From contig CAVQBD010000009.1 in assembly GCA_963710645.1 (NCBI GenBank), positions 124,001-188,000 of the forward strand: a stretch of 64,000 nucleotides of DNA, in the 5' to 3' direction. Below, one piece after another: positions 52,890 to 62,428 of the stretch. The position numbers were made by a program, and so were the translations under genes. Below the pieces are notes generated by a model. The model ran no database searches. It saw only the letters and a list, made by a program, of their open reading frames with translations, and was not told the origin of the DNA. The stretch is from FEB-10 sp963710645 (GTDB lineage Bacteria; Acidobacteriota; Thermoanaerobaculia; Thermoanaerobaculales; Sulfomarinibacteraceae). Each line of letters begins with the position of its first letter. The first letter of the stretch is position 1.

Positions 52890-54311
52890 TCAACCGCCGG
52901 AGGGGTCTCGCACACGCCACAGGGTGAGCACGTTGGTCCGGCCCGGACCACTGATTTCGAGCATGCCGAAGGTCACCCCGATGTCGTCGCCCGGCTGGGC
53001 GAATCCGTTCCGCGTCACCGCGTCCTCCACAACCTGGAGGCCCTCCTGGACATCGGTGATCCAGTGGTCGATGGCCACCGGGGAGACCCCCCACATGAGC
53101 GCCATGCGTCTCAGAGAGGTCTCGTTCCGAGACATGCCCAAGATGCACGCCGCCGGTCGGTAGGCGCTCACCAACGACGCCGTATGACCGCTCTCGGTGT
53201 AGACCGCGAGCACCTTGAGTCCGAGATCCTCGGTGGCCTTGGCGGCGGCCCGGGCGATGGCGTTGTCAAAGCTGTCCTCCGCGATCCGCACCGGCTCGGG
53301 TTGGAGCCGATAAAGGTCGCTCTCCTCCACCGCTTCGATGACCGCCGCCATCCGGCGCACCGACTCCACCGGGTAGGAGCCGACCGCGGTCTCTCCCGAG
53401 AGCATCAGGGCATCGGCGCCGTCGAGCACGGCGTTGGCCACGTCCGACACCTCGGCTCGGGTCGGGACCGGGCTGGAGATCATGGACTCGAGCATCTGTG
53501 TCGCCACGATCACCGGCTTGCCGCGGGCGGCGGCCACCCGGATCAGGTGTTTCTGCATCAGCGGCACCTTGTCGAAACCCGCCTCGACCCCGAGATCCCC
53601 GCGCGCCACCATAAGCCCGTCCGAGGCGTCGGCAATGGCCCCGTGTGCCTCCAACGCCTCCGGCTTTTCGATTTTGGCAATGACCGGTGTCTCCCCTGCC
53701 AGCTGCTTGGCCTCGACGATGTCCTGGGCCCGCCGAACGAAGGAGAGAGCGAAAAAGTCCACCCCGAGTTCGCGCCCGAAGCGAATATCGTCACGGTCCT
53801 TGTCGGTGATCGCCTGTGTAGACAACGGCGTCCCGGGGAGATTCATCCCCTTCCGGTCCTTCAGGTCGCCACCCACCAACACCCGACACACCACGTCTCG
53901 ATCCATCACCTCCTCCACCTCGAGACGGAGCAGACCGTCGTCCAGCAGGATGGGGTCACCGGGACGAACGTCGTCGGGCATAGCACCGTATGAGGTGGAG
54001 ATCCGCTCCGGCGTTCCAAGCACATCGGCGGTGGTGACGATGACCTCTCCGCCTTCCCGCAACTGGATCCGACCGCCGTCCATCAGCCCCACCCGGATCT
54101 TCGGCCCCGACAGGTCGGCCAACACGGCCACCGGCACCCCGGCAGCTCGTGACTCGGCTCGAACGAGCTCGAATGTCCTACGATGTAGCTCGTGATCGCC
54201 GTGGGAAAAATTCAGCCGGGCCACGTTCATTCCGGCACCGATCAGGGCTTTGACGGTGGCGGCATCCGAGGTCGCCGGCCCGATGGTGGCAACGATCTTC
54301 GCTCTCTTCAT
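52890..54311 (-). CDS. pyk: Pyruvate kinase
   Basis: 473 residues. It begins MKRAKIVATIGPATSD. The core motifs are present: MNVARLNFSHGDHE, LADLSGPKIRVG, VIAKIEKPEALE (catalytic Lys), LMVARGDLGVEAGFDKVPLMQK, VIVATQMLESMI and DGADALMLSGETAVGSYPVE. It catalyses PEP + ADP to pyruvate + ATP in glycolysis. ATG 54311 has GGAG 7 bases upstream; longer frames run into the cytochrome gene. With pckA at 57 kb, PEP metabolism genes are close together but not in one operon. Confidence 0.95.
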   Translation of the reverse strand: MKRAKIVATIGPATSDAATVKALIGAGMNVARLNFSHGDHELHRRTFELVRAESRAAGVPVAVLADLSGPKIRVGLMDGGRIQLREGGEVIVTTADVLGTPERISTSYGAMPDDVRPGDPILLDDGLLRLEVEEVMDRDVVCRVLVGGDLKDRKGMNLPGTPLSTQAITDKDRDDIRFGRELGVDFFALSFVRRAQDIVEAKQLAGETPVIAKIEKPEALEAHGAIADASDGLMVARGDLGVEAGFDKVPLMQKHLIRVAAARGKPVIVATQMLESMISSPVPTRAEVSDVANAVLDGADALMLSGETAVGSYPVESVRRMAAVIEAVEESDLYRLQPEPVRIAEDSFDNAIARAAAKATEDLGLKVLAVYTESGHTASLVSAYRPAACILGMSRNETSLRRMALMWGVSPVAIDHWITDVQEGLQVVEDAVTRNGFAQPGDDIGVTFGMLEISGPGRTNVLTLWRVRDPSGG

Positions 54312-54357
54312 GGTGGGCTCCGTTCTTGGGGTCGCAACACGTCGCGACTCTCGGGAA

Positions 54358-56688
54358 TCAGTGCCCGCCGAGCCTCGCCGCGAGGACCTGAATCTCGGGA
54401 TCTTCGGGCCGAACCTCGGCCAATCTCCCGGCATACTGCGCCGCAGCGCTGACGTTGCCGGCCTGGGCGTGGATCGAGGCGAGCGCGTACAGCAGTTCGG
54501 GATCGTACGGGTGGAGTTCGAGGGCGTTCTCGAAGACCTCGGCGGCCTCGTCCACCCGGCCAATGGACTGGAGTCCGACTCCGAGGACATAGGCGTAGCG
54601 TGGATCATCGGGGCGCAGTTCGGCCGCGATGGCCAGTTCGTGGATCGCTTCGTCGTAGCGCCGCTCGCGGGCCAACAAGAGACCCAGGGAGTGGTGGACC
54701 ACTCCCTCCTCCGGATTGCGCGATAGAAAGTCCACCAGCACCCGCTCGCCTTCCGCGTCCCTGCCCTGCAGGCGATAGAGATCCGACAGGTTCACCACCG
54801 CTGGGCCAAAGCGCGGATTGAGCCGGAGCGCCGTCCGGTAGGCAGCCTCGGCGTCGTCAAAGCGTTGCCGATCCACATACACGCTGCCCAATGTCATGTG
54901 GGCTTCGGCACGATCGGCATCCACCATCAACGAATCCTCGAGCTCCACCAGAGCCCGATCCAGAACCGCGGCTGCTTCCGGCGGCAGGTCGTCGGCGGAA
55001 ACCGGCGCCAACAGTCTGGCCGCCTCCACCCGTACCGCGCGGATCGGGTCGTCGAGCAGCGGAAGGGCAACCAAACGCCGTTCCGGCGGCAGCATCCCCA
55101 TCGCGACCAGCGCTGCGCGACGAACCAGCGGATCGTCATCCGACAGGGCCTCCTCGATCACCGGTAACGAAACATCGTCAACGGAGCCTTCGAGCTCTTG
55201 CACCGCTGTCGCGCGGACGATGGCGGGCATTTCCATGTCTCCCACCAGACCGATCAGGCGGTCCCTTGCACCGGCCTCACCCATCCTTCCGGCGTACAAC
55301 ACCTCACCGTAGTGGGGCGTGCGCCAGTCCGTTCCGTACCAATCATCCATCGTGTCCGCCGCCCAGTCGGCGCTCTTGTCTGGATGGCAGCCCTCCCAGT
55401 TGCAGGTATTCGGCGACCCGATTTTCATGCTGAGGTCGGGTCGCGGCACCCGCCAGCTGTGGTCCCGTCTGGGATCCACCACCATGTACTTGGTCGCCGG
55501 CATGTGGCAATCGAGACAATTTGCTCCCGGACCGTCCTGCTTGTGGAAATGGTGTTTTGGAGTGGCGTACTTGGTCGGCAGGTGGCACTGGCTGCAAACG
55601 GCATCTTGGGGCGCCCTCAACTCCAGGCTGTGGACGTCGTGGCAGTCGGAGCAGGTCACCCCTTTGGCGTACATTTTGCTCTGGAGAATCGACGCGTAGA
55701 CGTAGACCTCATCCTGGATCTGCCCGTCCGCGTAGTAGAGCGGATCGGTGAGCAACGCCGGCCTGTGGGTATCCATGAGCGGCCTGCCGTAAATGTAGTC
55801 GTCGTCCACCATGCTGCGGCGGACGTGGCACCGACCACAGGTCTCGACCTCCATCCGGGATCCGATGGGAACGCTGCGTTTTGCGTTTCCGGTCTCCTGG
55901 TCCATCTCCCACACCCCGCCGTTCGGGTCCTTCATCGACAGCATCAGACCGAGGCGGGCATCCTCCTTGGGGCGTTCCCCCTTTTCCGCAGCGGTGGCGA
56001 TGGTGACGTGATGGGAGGCCGGCCCGTGGCAGGCTTCGCAGGACACATCGATCTCGGAGTAGGTGGTGTTGTAGGTGTCGGTGGCCAGATCGTAGCCCTT
56101 GTCCACATTGGTGGAGTGGCACTCGGCGCACATGAAGTTCCAGTTCTGCAGCGTCCCGGTCCAGTGGAATGGGTCGGTGTAGGGTGTCGGGTGATCCGGG
56201 TAGAGGTGGAACCAACGCTGGCCACCCTCCTCGGCGGGGCTGTTGTCCCAACACACGTTGAGTGCCTGGTAACTGCCGTCGGGGAACTCGATCAGATACT
56301 GCTCGTGCGGTTCGAAGCCGAAGAGGTAGGCGACGGGGTAGTCGTGGAGCTTACCGTCTGGGCCGTCGGTGCGCACCATGTACTTGCCGTCTTGTTTGAA
56401 GAAAGTGGACTCCACCCCGTAGTGGTTGTAGGTGGTGCCCGAGAAATCACCCAACACTGTTTCTTCGGTCGGGATCTGCATGGCCAAGTCATGGTCCGAA
56501 CCCCGCCACAGAGCGTCTTCATTCGGGTGACACTCAACGCAGGTCTCGCGACCGACAAACCGCGGTTGCCCGGCGGCAGCGGCCGCCACATCGGGCCCGG
56601 ACACCACCGACCGCCAACGCTGGAAGGCCATGAAACCGACGACAACAATGGCAACCAGGACGAGCGCCGCGAGCAGGCGGGTTTTCAT
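54358..56688 (-). CDS. Octahaem c-type cytochrome fused to HEAT and TPR repeats
   Basis: About 776 residues. An N-terminal membrane anchor or signal segment (about 5-22) is followed by a haem domain (about 45-430) with seven CxxCH motifs (CVECH, CAECH, CEACH, CGRCH, CSDCH, CSQCH, CLDCH) and an eighth, wider CNWEGCH (CX4CH). Next come HEAT-like helices (about 470-570, LSDDDPLVRRAALVAMG) and TPRs (about 595-776, AEAHMTLGSVYVDRQRFDDAEAAYRTALRLNP and further copies). The haem domain resembles the cytochrome c554 / doubled-CXXCH group. It probably acts in periplasmic electron transfer with a protein-docking tail; the substrate is unknown. ATG 56688 directly precedes the hydrophobic segment. Its SD (GGGAGG) is rather far upstream. 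Confidence 0.85.
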   Translation of the reverse strand: MKTRLLAALVLVAIVVVGFMAFQRWRSVVSGPDVAAAAAGQPRFVGRETCVECHPNEDALWRGSDHDLAMQIPTEETVLGDFSGTTYNHYGVESTFFKQDGKYMVRTDGPDGKLHDYPVAYLFGFEPHEQYLIEFPDGSYQALNVCWDNSPAEEGGQRWFHLYPDHPTPYTDPFHWTGTLQNWNFMCAECHSTNVDKGYDLATDTYNTTYSEIDVSCEACHGPASHHVTIATAAEKGERPKEDARLGLMLSMKDPNGGVWEMDQETGNAKRSVPIGSRMEVETCGRCHVRRSMVDDDYIYGRPLMDTHRPALLTDPLYYADGQIQDEVYVYASILQSKMYAKGVTCSDCHDVHSLELRAPQDAVCSQCHLPTKYATPKHHFHKQDGPGANCLDCHMPATKYMVVDPRRDHSWRVPRPDLSMKIGSPNTCNWEGCHPDKSADWAADTMDDWYGTDWRTPHYGEVLYAGRMGEAGARDRLIGLVGDMEMPAIVRATAVQELEGSVDDVSLPVIEEALSDDDPLVRRAALVAMGMLPPERRLVALPLLDDPIRAVRVEAARLLAPVSADDLPPEAAAVLDRALVELEDSLMVDADRAEAHMTLGSVYVDRQRFDDAEAAYRTALRLNPRFGPAVVNLSDLYRLQGRDAEGERVLVDFLSRNPEEGVVHHSLGLLLARERRYDEAIHELAIAAELRPDDPRYAYVLGVGLQSIGRVDEAAEVFENALELHPYDPELLYALASIHAQAGNVSAAAQYAGRLAEVRPEDPEIQVLAARLGGH

Positions 56689-56720
56689 GACGGCATCATA
56701 CGCCTCCCGCCCGCCCTTCC

Positions 56721-56760
56721 AGGTTGTGGGTTGTAGGTTGTAGCACCCCCCCCCCACCCG
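56721..56760. repeat. Heptad array (unit aggttgt) followed by a C10-ACCCG block
   Basis: Units aggttgt, gggttgt, aggttgt (56721-56741) and degenerate agcaccc, then ten Cs and ACCCG. Same unit class and same flank as the array at 24034. Confidence 0.82.
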
Positions 56761-56901
56761 AAGCGGTTGTGGGGGCGATGGACGGGCGTGCCACTTCTGA
56801 CACTTTCGGGTTGATTGCATCGAGGCTCTCCAAACCTCTGAGTCCCGAACAGCGTCAGGGGTGGCTCCCTCGTGGAGCCCATCGAGAAAATCGGCGCCAT
56901 G

Positions 56902-56950
56902 TGACGTTCAACGTTGAACGTCACACGTCGACGTTCGATATTTGAACGGA
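56902..56950. repeat. Heptad tandem array (unit NNacgtt/NNacgtc) upstream of pckA
   Basis: Seven in-phase units: tgacgtt, caacgtt, gaacgtc, acacgtc, gacgttc, gatattt, gaacgga. The first units also build a 22-bp palindrome (56902-56923). CGGGTGGATGGG follows at 56952-56963. Same unit class as 63044. Confidence 0.8.
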
Positions 56951-57041
56951 GCGGGTGGATGGGACCGTCCCGTGCCCTCCCGAGAATTCCCACCCGCCCC
57001 ACCGCGTTGTACGAGTTATTCGATGAGAAACAGGAGAGCAG

Positions 57042-58646
57042 ATGAAGCCAGCCCAACGCCTCAAGAGTTCGTACGGCCTCGACAAGAATGGCATCCTCCA
57101 CGTTCGGCACGAGCACTGGAACCACAACACACCGCTGTTGTACGAGGACGTCATGCGAAATCTGGAGGGTCACATGGTCCACCTTGGACCGATTGTGGTT
57201 CGCACCGGACTCCACACCGGCCGGGCTGCCGACGACAAGTTCATCGTCGAGGAGCCGGAAACCAAGGACGACGTGTGGTGGGGCACGGTGAACCGACCCA
57301 TCTCCCAGCGTCACTTCGAAAACATGTTCCGCCGGGTGCAGGCCTATCTCCAGGATCGTGATGTCTGGATCCAGGACTGTTTCGCCGGCGCCGACGAACG
57401 ATACCGGCTGCCGATTCGGGTTATCACGGTTCGAGCGTGGCACTCGCTCTTCGCCCGGAACATGTTCATCCAGGCCAGTCCTCAAGAGCTGGTGGATCAC
57501 GTGCCCGAGTTCACGGTGCTCCACGTTCCCACCTTTCAGGCCATCCCGGAGATTGACGGTACCAACTCGGAGGCCTTCATCCTGCTCAATATCTCTCGCC
57601 GATTGGTTCTCATCGGGGGCACCTTTTACGCCGGCGAGATCAAGAAATCCGTCTTCACCGTGCTCAACTACCTGCTGCCGGAAAAGAAGGTGTTGTCCAT
57701 GCACTGCAGCGCCAACGTTGGTCGGGAGAAAGACGTCGCGATCTTCTTCGGGCTGTCGGGCACCGGCAAGACCACCCTCTCCGCCGATCCCAACCGCAGA
57801 CTCATCGGTGACGACGAACACGGCTGGTCCGACGACGGGGTCTTCAACTTCGAGGGCGGATGCTACGCCAAGGTCATTCGCCTCTCTGAAAAAGCCGAGC
57901 CCGAGATTTACGCCACCACCAGAAAATTCGGCACGATCCTCGAGAATGTCGGCTATGACGTCATCACCCGCCGCCTCGACCTGGACGACGATACTCTCAC
58001 CGAAAACACCCGGGCCGCGTACTCACTGTCCGCCATACCGAACATCGTGCCGTCAGGCATGGCCGGCCACCCGAAGAATATCGTCATGCTCACCGCCGAC
58101 GCATTTGGTGTCCTCCCCCCCATCGCACGACTGAGCCCTGAGCAGGCCATGTACCACTTCATGTCCGGCTACACGGCCAAAGTGGCCGGTACAGAGGCCG
58201 GCGTCACCGAACCATCGGCAACCTTTTCCGCATGTTTCGGGGCACCATTCATGGTGCGCCCCCCGTTTCACTACGCCGAATTGCTGGCGGAGAAGATCAA
58301 ACGCCACGACGCGGCCTGTTGGCTCGTCAACACCGGTTGGACCGGCGGACCTTACGGCGTCGGCCACCGAATGCCCATCGAACACACACGGGCGCTGCTC
58401 GACGCGGCGCTGGAAGGCCGTCTCGACGACGCCGAGTACGAGCGCGATCCGGTGTTCGGCATCGATGTTCCCGTCGCCTGCGAGGGCGTACCGGCCGAGA
58501 TCCTGCGTCCGCGAGACACCTGGGATGATCCAGAGGCGTACGACGCCAAGGCTCGACACCTTGCGGGTCTCTTCCACGAAAACTTCGAGCAGTTTGCCAG
58601 CGAGGTTCCCGACACAGTGAATCAGGCCGGCCCGCGGCGGTTTTGA
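57042..58646 (+). CDS. pckA: Phosphoenolpyruvate carboxykinase (ATP)
   Basis: 534 residues, typical for the ATP-dependent enzyme (EC 4.1.1.49). Motifs: P-loop FFGLSGTGKTTLS, metal/kinase site IGDDEHGWSDDGVFNFEGGCYAK, and SGYTAKVAGTEAGVTEPSATFSACFGAPF with GWTGGPYGVGHR. It interconverts oxaloacetate and PEP for gluconeogenesis. AGGAGAG lies close before the ATG. The upstream region holds heptad arrays and a CGGGTGG/CCACCCG dyad that could affect its expression. Confidence 0.96.
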   Translation: MKPAQRLKSSYGLDKNGILHVRHEHWNHNTPLLYEDVMRNLEGHMVHLGPIVVRTGLHTGRAADDKFIVEEPETKDDVWWGTVNRPISQRHFENMFRRVQAYLQDRDVWIQDCFAGADERYRLPIRVITVRAWHSLFARNMFIQASPQELVDHVPEFTVLHVPTFQAIPEIDGTNSEAFILLNISRRLVLIGGTFYAGEIKKSVFTVLNYLLPEKKVLSMHCSANVGREKDVAIFFGLSGTGKTTLSADPNRRLIGDDEHGWSDDGVFNFEGGCYAKVIRLSEKAEPEIYATTRKFGTILENVGYDVITRRLDLDDDTLTENTRAAYSLSAIPNIVPSGMAGHPKNIVMLTADAFGVLPPIARLSPEQAMYHFMSGYTAKVAGTEAGVTEPSATFSACFGAPFMVRPPFHYAELLAEKIKRHDAACWLVNTGWTGGPYGVGHRMPIEHTRALLDAALEGRLDDAEYERDPVFGIDVPVACEGVPAEILRPRDTWDDPEAYDAKARHLAGLFHENFEQFASEVPDTVNQAGPRRF

Positions 58647-58720
58647 GACGACCATCCGAGGTTCGGACTGGTCAATCAGATTTGCTGTATGATTGCAGCC
58701 TCACCGTGGGAGGTGTTGTC

Positions 58721-59896
58721 GTGAAATCGCTCTCACTCCTGGCCAAGATCGCCGTTGCATCCCTGATTGGCGTCACCCTCGTCGGGTGCGGCAGCAAACC
58801 GGTCGTGGGCGTTCTGCTGCCCACCAGCGGTTCCGCCGCGACATACGGCAACTCAATGAAGCAGGGCATCGAGCTTGCCATTGAAAAGGGTCGAGCCGAC
58901 GGCACCATGCCGGCCTCTCTGGAGTTCGTGTGGGCCGACACCGGCACCGATCCCGCCCGTGCGGTAAAAGAGTTGGGTAACCTTGCGTCCAAGGGTGCGA
59001 AGATCGTCATCATGGGAACCACCAGCGACACCGCCAAACAGCTGCTCCCGGAGTTGGATCGGCTGAACGTGATCGCCCTGTCCCCGTCGGCATCCGCACC
59101 GAACCTGACAAAGGACTCCAAGCTCTTTTTCCGTGTCTTCGCGTCGGACGAGCTGGAGGGACGGCGAGCGGGGCGATTCCTCCGTGAGGAACAAGACGCC
59201 ACCACCGCGATGATTTTTGCAGAAGATTCCGAACAAGCTCGGGGCATCGAACCTCCGTTCCGACAGGTCTTCGAACAAGCCATGGAGGGCCGAGTTGTGG
59301 GTCGTGTTTCGTTGTCGGACCCGGCCTGGATGGAGGAGGCCAACGATGTACTGGCGGCCCACAACCCTGATGCGGCCTACGTCATCGGCTATGCCGACCC
59401 GTCCCTCGAAGTTCTCCGGCTGTTGCGCAACGCCCAGTTTGACGGCACAATCTGCCTGACCTCGGCCTTTTACAGCGGCGAGGTGATCGAAAAAGACCCC
59501 GCCCTCGTCGAGGGAGTTTTCTTTCCGCAGCCCGCATTCGACATGAAGGACGAGAGGGACCTCGTCCAGGACTTCGTGAGTGCCTTCACCGCGAAGTTCG
59601 GCCACGAACCCGATATTTACGCAGCCCACGCCTACGACGCGGCCCGCGTCGTAGCTCTCGTGGTCGAGGAGGCTGCGGTCTACGACACGTCCAACCTGCG
59701 CAAGGGCTTCATGTTCAGCGTCAAGGAGTTTCCGGGAGTGACCGGAATCATCCAGTTCAACGACTACGGCGACGTGCACCACAATCCGATCATGTTTACG
59801 ATCCGCGACGGTCAGGTTCTGAACTTCGAGCGCTTCGTCAAGGAACAGAAGGCCATCATCCGGGGTAAAATCCGGGACCTGCTCACGGACGGTTGA
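58721..59896 (+). CDS. Substrate-binding lipoprotein of the LivJ/LivK (Peripla_BP_6) family
   Basis: 391 residues with a lipobox (LVGC, Cys about 23). Then VVGVLLPTSGSAATYGNSMKQGIELAIEK, the typical start of branched-chain amino-acid binding proteins, and the type I periplasmic fold (EFVWADTGTDPARAVKELGNL, VIALSPSASAPNLTKDS, YAAHAYDAARVVALVVEEA). GTG 58721 has GGGAGG 7 bases upstream. No ABC permease or ATPase follows, so it may be a stand-alone sensor or pair with a remote transporter. Confidence 0.85.
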   Translation: MKSLSLLAKIAVASLIGVTLVGCGSKPVVGVLLPTSGSAATYGNSMKQGIELAIEKGRADGTMPASLEFVWADTGTDPARAVKELGNLASKGAKIVIMGTTSDTAKQLLPELDRLNVIALSPSASAPNLTKDSKLFFRVFASDELEGRRAGRFLREEQDATTAMIFAEDSEQARGIEPPFRQVFEQAMEGRVVGRVSLSDPAWMEEANDVLAAHNPDAAYVIGYADPSLEVLRLLRNAQFDGTICLTSAFYSGEVIEKDPALVEGVFFPQPAFDMKDERDLVQDFVSAFTAKFGHEPDIYAAHAYDAARVVALVVEEAAVYDTSNLRKGFMFSVKEFPGVTGIIQFNDYGDVHHNPIMFTIRDGQVLNFERFVKEQKAIIRGKIRDLLTDG

Positions 59897-59963
59897 GTTT
59901 GCCCAGCCGCCGCGTCGTTCGCAACGCCACCTCGTACGGATCGGTCTGAACGGGCAGTACTGC

Positions 59964-61319
59964 GTGCGGGTGCGTCTGGAGTCCATCGGCTGCCGCCTCA
60001 ATATCGGAGAAATTGAGGCCCTGGCACGCCAGCTGGCCGGTCGGGGGTGCCGAATCGTCGGGCCGGGCGACGCCGCCGATCTGTGTATTTTCAACAGTTG
60101 CACAGTGACCTCCACGGCCTCCAGAAAATCCCGTCAGATCCTCCGTCAACTCAGGCGGTCGGCGCCCGGCGCAAAACTGGTGGCTACCGGGTGCTACTCG
60201 GAGCTCTCCCCATCAGAGGTGCGAGCCCTCGGGGTCGACCTCGTGGTCTCCAACAAGGACAAGGATCGAATGGCGGAGTTGCTCGAGGCGGCGGGACTGC
60301 TGCGGATCGATGACGGCATCCACGATGAGGCGCCAACGCTTCGAGCCCGAAACATGGGTACCAGAACCCGTGCATTCGTAAAGGTCCAGGACGGATGCGA
60401 CAACCGGTGCACCTTCTGCGTGGTGACCATCGCCCGTGGTCAGGGTCGAAGTCGTCCGGCCTCCGAGGTGATCGAGGAGGTCACGTCCTTGATCAAGCTC
60501 GACTACTGCGAAGTGATCCTCAGCGGTGTCCACCTCGGGTCCTATGGTCACGATCTCGATCAGCCCCGGGGCCTCGAAAGCCTGATCAGACGAATCCTCG
60601 GTGAAACCGACATCCCCCGCCTCCGCCTGTCTTCGCTGGAACCCTGGGACCTGGAGCCGCGGTTCTTCGAGCTCTTCAGCGACCGCCGCCTGATGCCCCA
60701 TCTGCATCTGCCGCTTCAGAGCGGCTGTAACGCGACCCTCAGGCGTATGGCGCGGCGAACCACTCGAAAGGACTTTCGCCACCTGATCGCATCCGCACGC
60801 GCCACGGTCCCGGACGTCTCCATCTCCACCGACATCATGGCGGGTTTCCCGGGGGAAACCGACCACGAGTTCTCGCAGTCCATCGAGTTTGTGGAGGAAA
60901 TGGAGTTCTCGCGGCTTCACGTTTTTCGCTTTTCAAGCCGTGACGGCACCCGGGCCGCCACCATGCCCGGACAGGTTCTCGGCGACCTTGCCCAGGAGCG
61001 GAGCCGACGCCTCATCGAGTTGGGCGCCCGCCTCGAGCACAACCACAACAGCCACTTTGTCGGTCGGCAGATGCGGGTGCTGTGGGAACAGGGAGAGGCC
61101 GCGGGCCCCCATCGACGATGGACCGGGCTCACCGACAACTACATCAGGTGTTCCACAGAAACCGCGGCCGATGTGAACCTCACCAATGAGGTCACCGACA
61201 CACGGCTGATCGCCACGGTTCCGGGCGGAGTCCTGGGAGAGGTCGACGGAGTGACCATCCCCGATCAGGTTCAACCGGACTCCGCGAGGACCTCGACGCT
61301 CCCGGTTTTCGGTTCTTGA
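59964..61319 (+). CDS. mtaB: tRNA t6A37 methylthiotransferase MtaB
   Basis: 451 residues. The N-terminal UPF0004 domain has three conserved cysteines (IGCRLN, FNSCTVT, ATGCYSE) for the auxiliary cluster. A radical-SAM domain follows with VQDGCDNRCTFCVV (CxxxCxxC), LHLPLQSGCNATLRRMARR, and STDIMAGFPGET. The C-terminal TRAM-like end is present. It makes ms2t6A at position 37 of tRNAs reading ANN codons. VSGVHLGSYG-type ILSGVHLGSYGHDL supports MtaB rather than MiaB. GTG 59964 (or GTG 59970) starts it; the ribosome site is weak. Confidence 0.92.
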   Translation: MRVRLESIGCRLNIGEIEALARQLAGRGCRIVGPGDAADLCIFNSCTVTSTASRKSRQILRQLRRSAPGAKLVATGCYSELSPSEVRALGVDLVVSNKDKDRMAELLEAAGLLRIDDGIHDEAPTLRARNMGTRTRAFVKVQDGCDNRCTFCVVTIARGQGRSRPASEVIEEVTSLIKLDYCEVILSGVHLGSYGHDLDQPRGLESLIRRILGETDIPRLRLSSLEPWDLEPRFFELFSDRRLMPHLHLPLQSGCNATLRRMARRTTRKDFRHLIASARATVPDVSISTDIMAGFPGETDHEFSQSIEFVEEMEFSRLHVFRFSSRDGTRAATMPGQVLGDLAQERSRRLIELGARLEHNHNSHFVGRQMRVLWEQGEAAGPHRRWTGLTDNYIRCSTETAADVNLTNEVTDTRLIATVPGGVLGEVDGVTIPDQVQPDSARTSTLPVFGS

Positions 61320-61323
61320 ACCG

Positions 61324-62097
61324 TCATCTCGGCGCCCGCCTCGACAGAGGCCCGTAAACGACACCGATCACGAGGCCGACCCTCATCATGCCCACGGCGA
61401 TGGGGAGCCTCCGAATCTTGGAGCGACCTATTCGTCGATTGTATTGAATGGGCACATAGCGGACCCGGTACCCACCGCGAATCGCGGCCACCGTCAGGGT
61501 AGTGGTCAAGGAAAATCCGTCGGGCAACAACCCCATACAGCTGTCGACCACGTCTCGCCGAAATACCCTCATTCCCGAGTTGACATCGGGAATTCGGGTT
61601 CCTGCCAACCACGATGCATACCGCCGCAGGGCCGCTTTGGCAGCCCGACGCGACACCGATTCATCCGGCGCCGAGGTCCGGCGCACACCCACTACCATGT
61701 CTGCTGCCTGCATCTCGGCGACCAAGGTGGGCATCTCTTCCACAGGGTAGGTACCATCGGCATCGATGATTGCCAACAGTGCGGACGAGGCCGTCCGAAT
61801 GCCGGTCTTCACCGCAGCGCCATAGCCCAGATTCGCTTCGTGCCGGACAACCGCAACAACGCCCGGCCCGTGATCGGTCCGGAGGGACCGAGCCACCTCC
61901 AGGGAACCATCGTCGGAACCGTCGTCCACCACGACGATTTCAAAGGCCCCCCCCTGGGCCATGACCGATCGCATTCTCCGGACCGTGTCCGCGATGGCGC
62001 CGACCTCGTTGAAGCACGGCACAACGATGGACACTCCGGGTCTGTGGGTGCTGCCGAACACCTGCCGATGGTACCGGATCGAGTCGTCCCATTTCAT
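61324..62097 (-). CDS. GT2 family glycosyltransferase (polyprenyl-phosphate type)
   Basis: About 257 residues. GT-A fold: VSIVVPCFNEVGAIADTVRRM, EIVVVDDGSDDGS, ALLAIIDADGTYPVEEMPTLV (DxD-like), DVNSGMRVFRRDVV. The C-terminal region is basic and then hydrophobic (IAVGMMRVGLVIGVVYGPL), so it is membrane-associated. It resembles dolichol/polyprenyl-phosphate sugar transferases (ArnC/DPM1-like). ATG 62097 starts the family-like region; longer frames read through heptad arrays and are rejected. It converges with mtaB with a 4-base gap. Confidence 0.85.
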   Translation of the reverse strand: MKWDDSIRYHRQVFGSTHRPGVSIVVPCFNEVGAIADTVRRMRSVMAQGGAFEIVVVDDGSDDGSLEVARSLRTDHGPGVVAVVRHEANLGYGAAVKTGIRTASSALLAIIDADGTYPVEEMPTLVAEMQAADMVVGVRRTSAPDESVSRRAAKAALRRYASWLAGTRIPDVNSGMRVFRRDVVDSCMGLLPDGFSLTTTLTVAAIRGGYRVRYVPIQYNRRIGRSKIRRLPIAVGMMRVGLVIGVVYGPLSRRAPR

Positions 62098-62141
62098 CCC
62101 GACGCCCCATGCCCCAACCAACACCTGCTGCTCACGGTTGA

Positions 62142-62176
62142 GGGAATCCGGGAATCGGGAATGGGGAATCGGATTT
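62142..62176. repeat. Heptad tandem array (unit cgggaat)
   Basis: Units ggaatcc-type, cgggaat, cgggaat, ggggaat, cggattt in phase. Same unit class as the inverted pair at 36807/36861. Confidence 0.8.
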
Positions 62177-62193
62177 CCAACCTCCAAAGCTGG

Positions 62194-62262
<69 letters not shown>

Positions 62263-62340
62263 TTGCAGGATATTGAATATAAAATTTCCAGCGCGGTTGG
62301 GGAACGAGGGCATGGACGGCAGTCACGCCTCAATTCAAGG

Positions 62341-62414
62341 ATTCACTATTCACTATTTACTGTTCGCTCTATTCGCTATTCTCCAGCGATTCACCTGCTC
62401 ACCGGGTGGGCGGG
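62341..62414. repeat. Heptad array (unit attcact), inverted partner, with CGGGTGGGCGGG block
   Basis: attcact, attcact, atttact, gttcgct, ctattcg, ctattct (62341-62382). The complementary block CGGGTGGGCGGG is at 62403-62414, 15 bases before the HD-domain start. Array and block are the mirror image of those at 62220-62262. Confidence 0.85.
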
Positions 62415-62428
62415 TTACACTCCCAGCC

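Larger units (their letters stand above)
56689..57041. other. Divergent intergenic region (353 bp) between the octahaem cytochrome and pckA
   Basis: No gene is supported. It holds two heptad arrays of different unit class (56721 and 56902), a run of ten cytosines ending ACCCG (56746-56760), and an inverted pair GCGGGTGG (56951-56958) / CCACCCGC (56990-56997) just before the pckA ribosome site (AGGAGAG). Confidence 0.65.
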
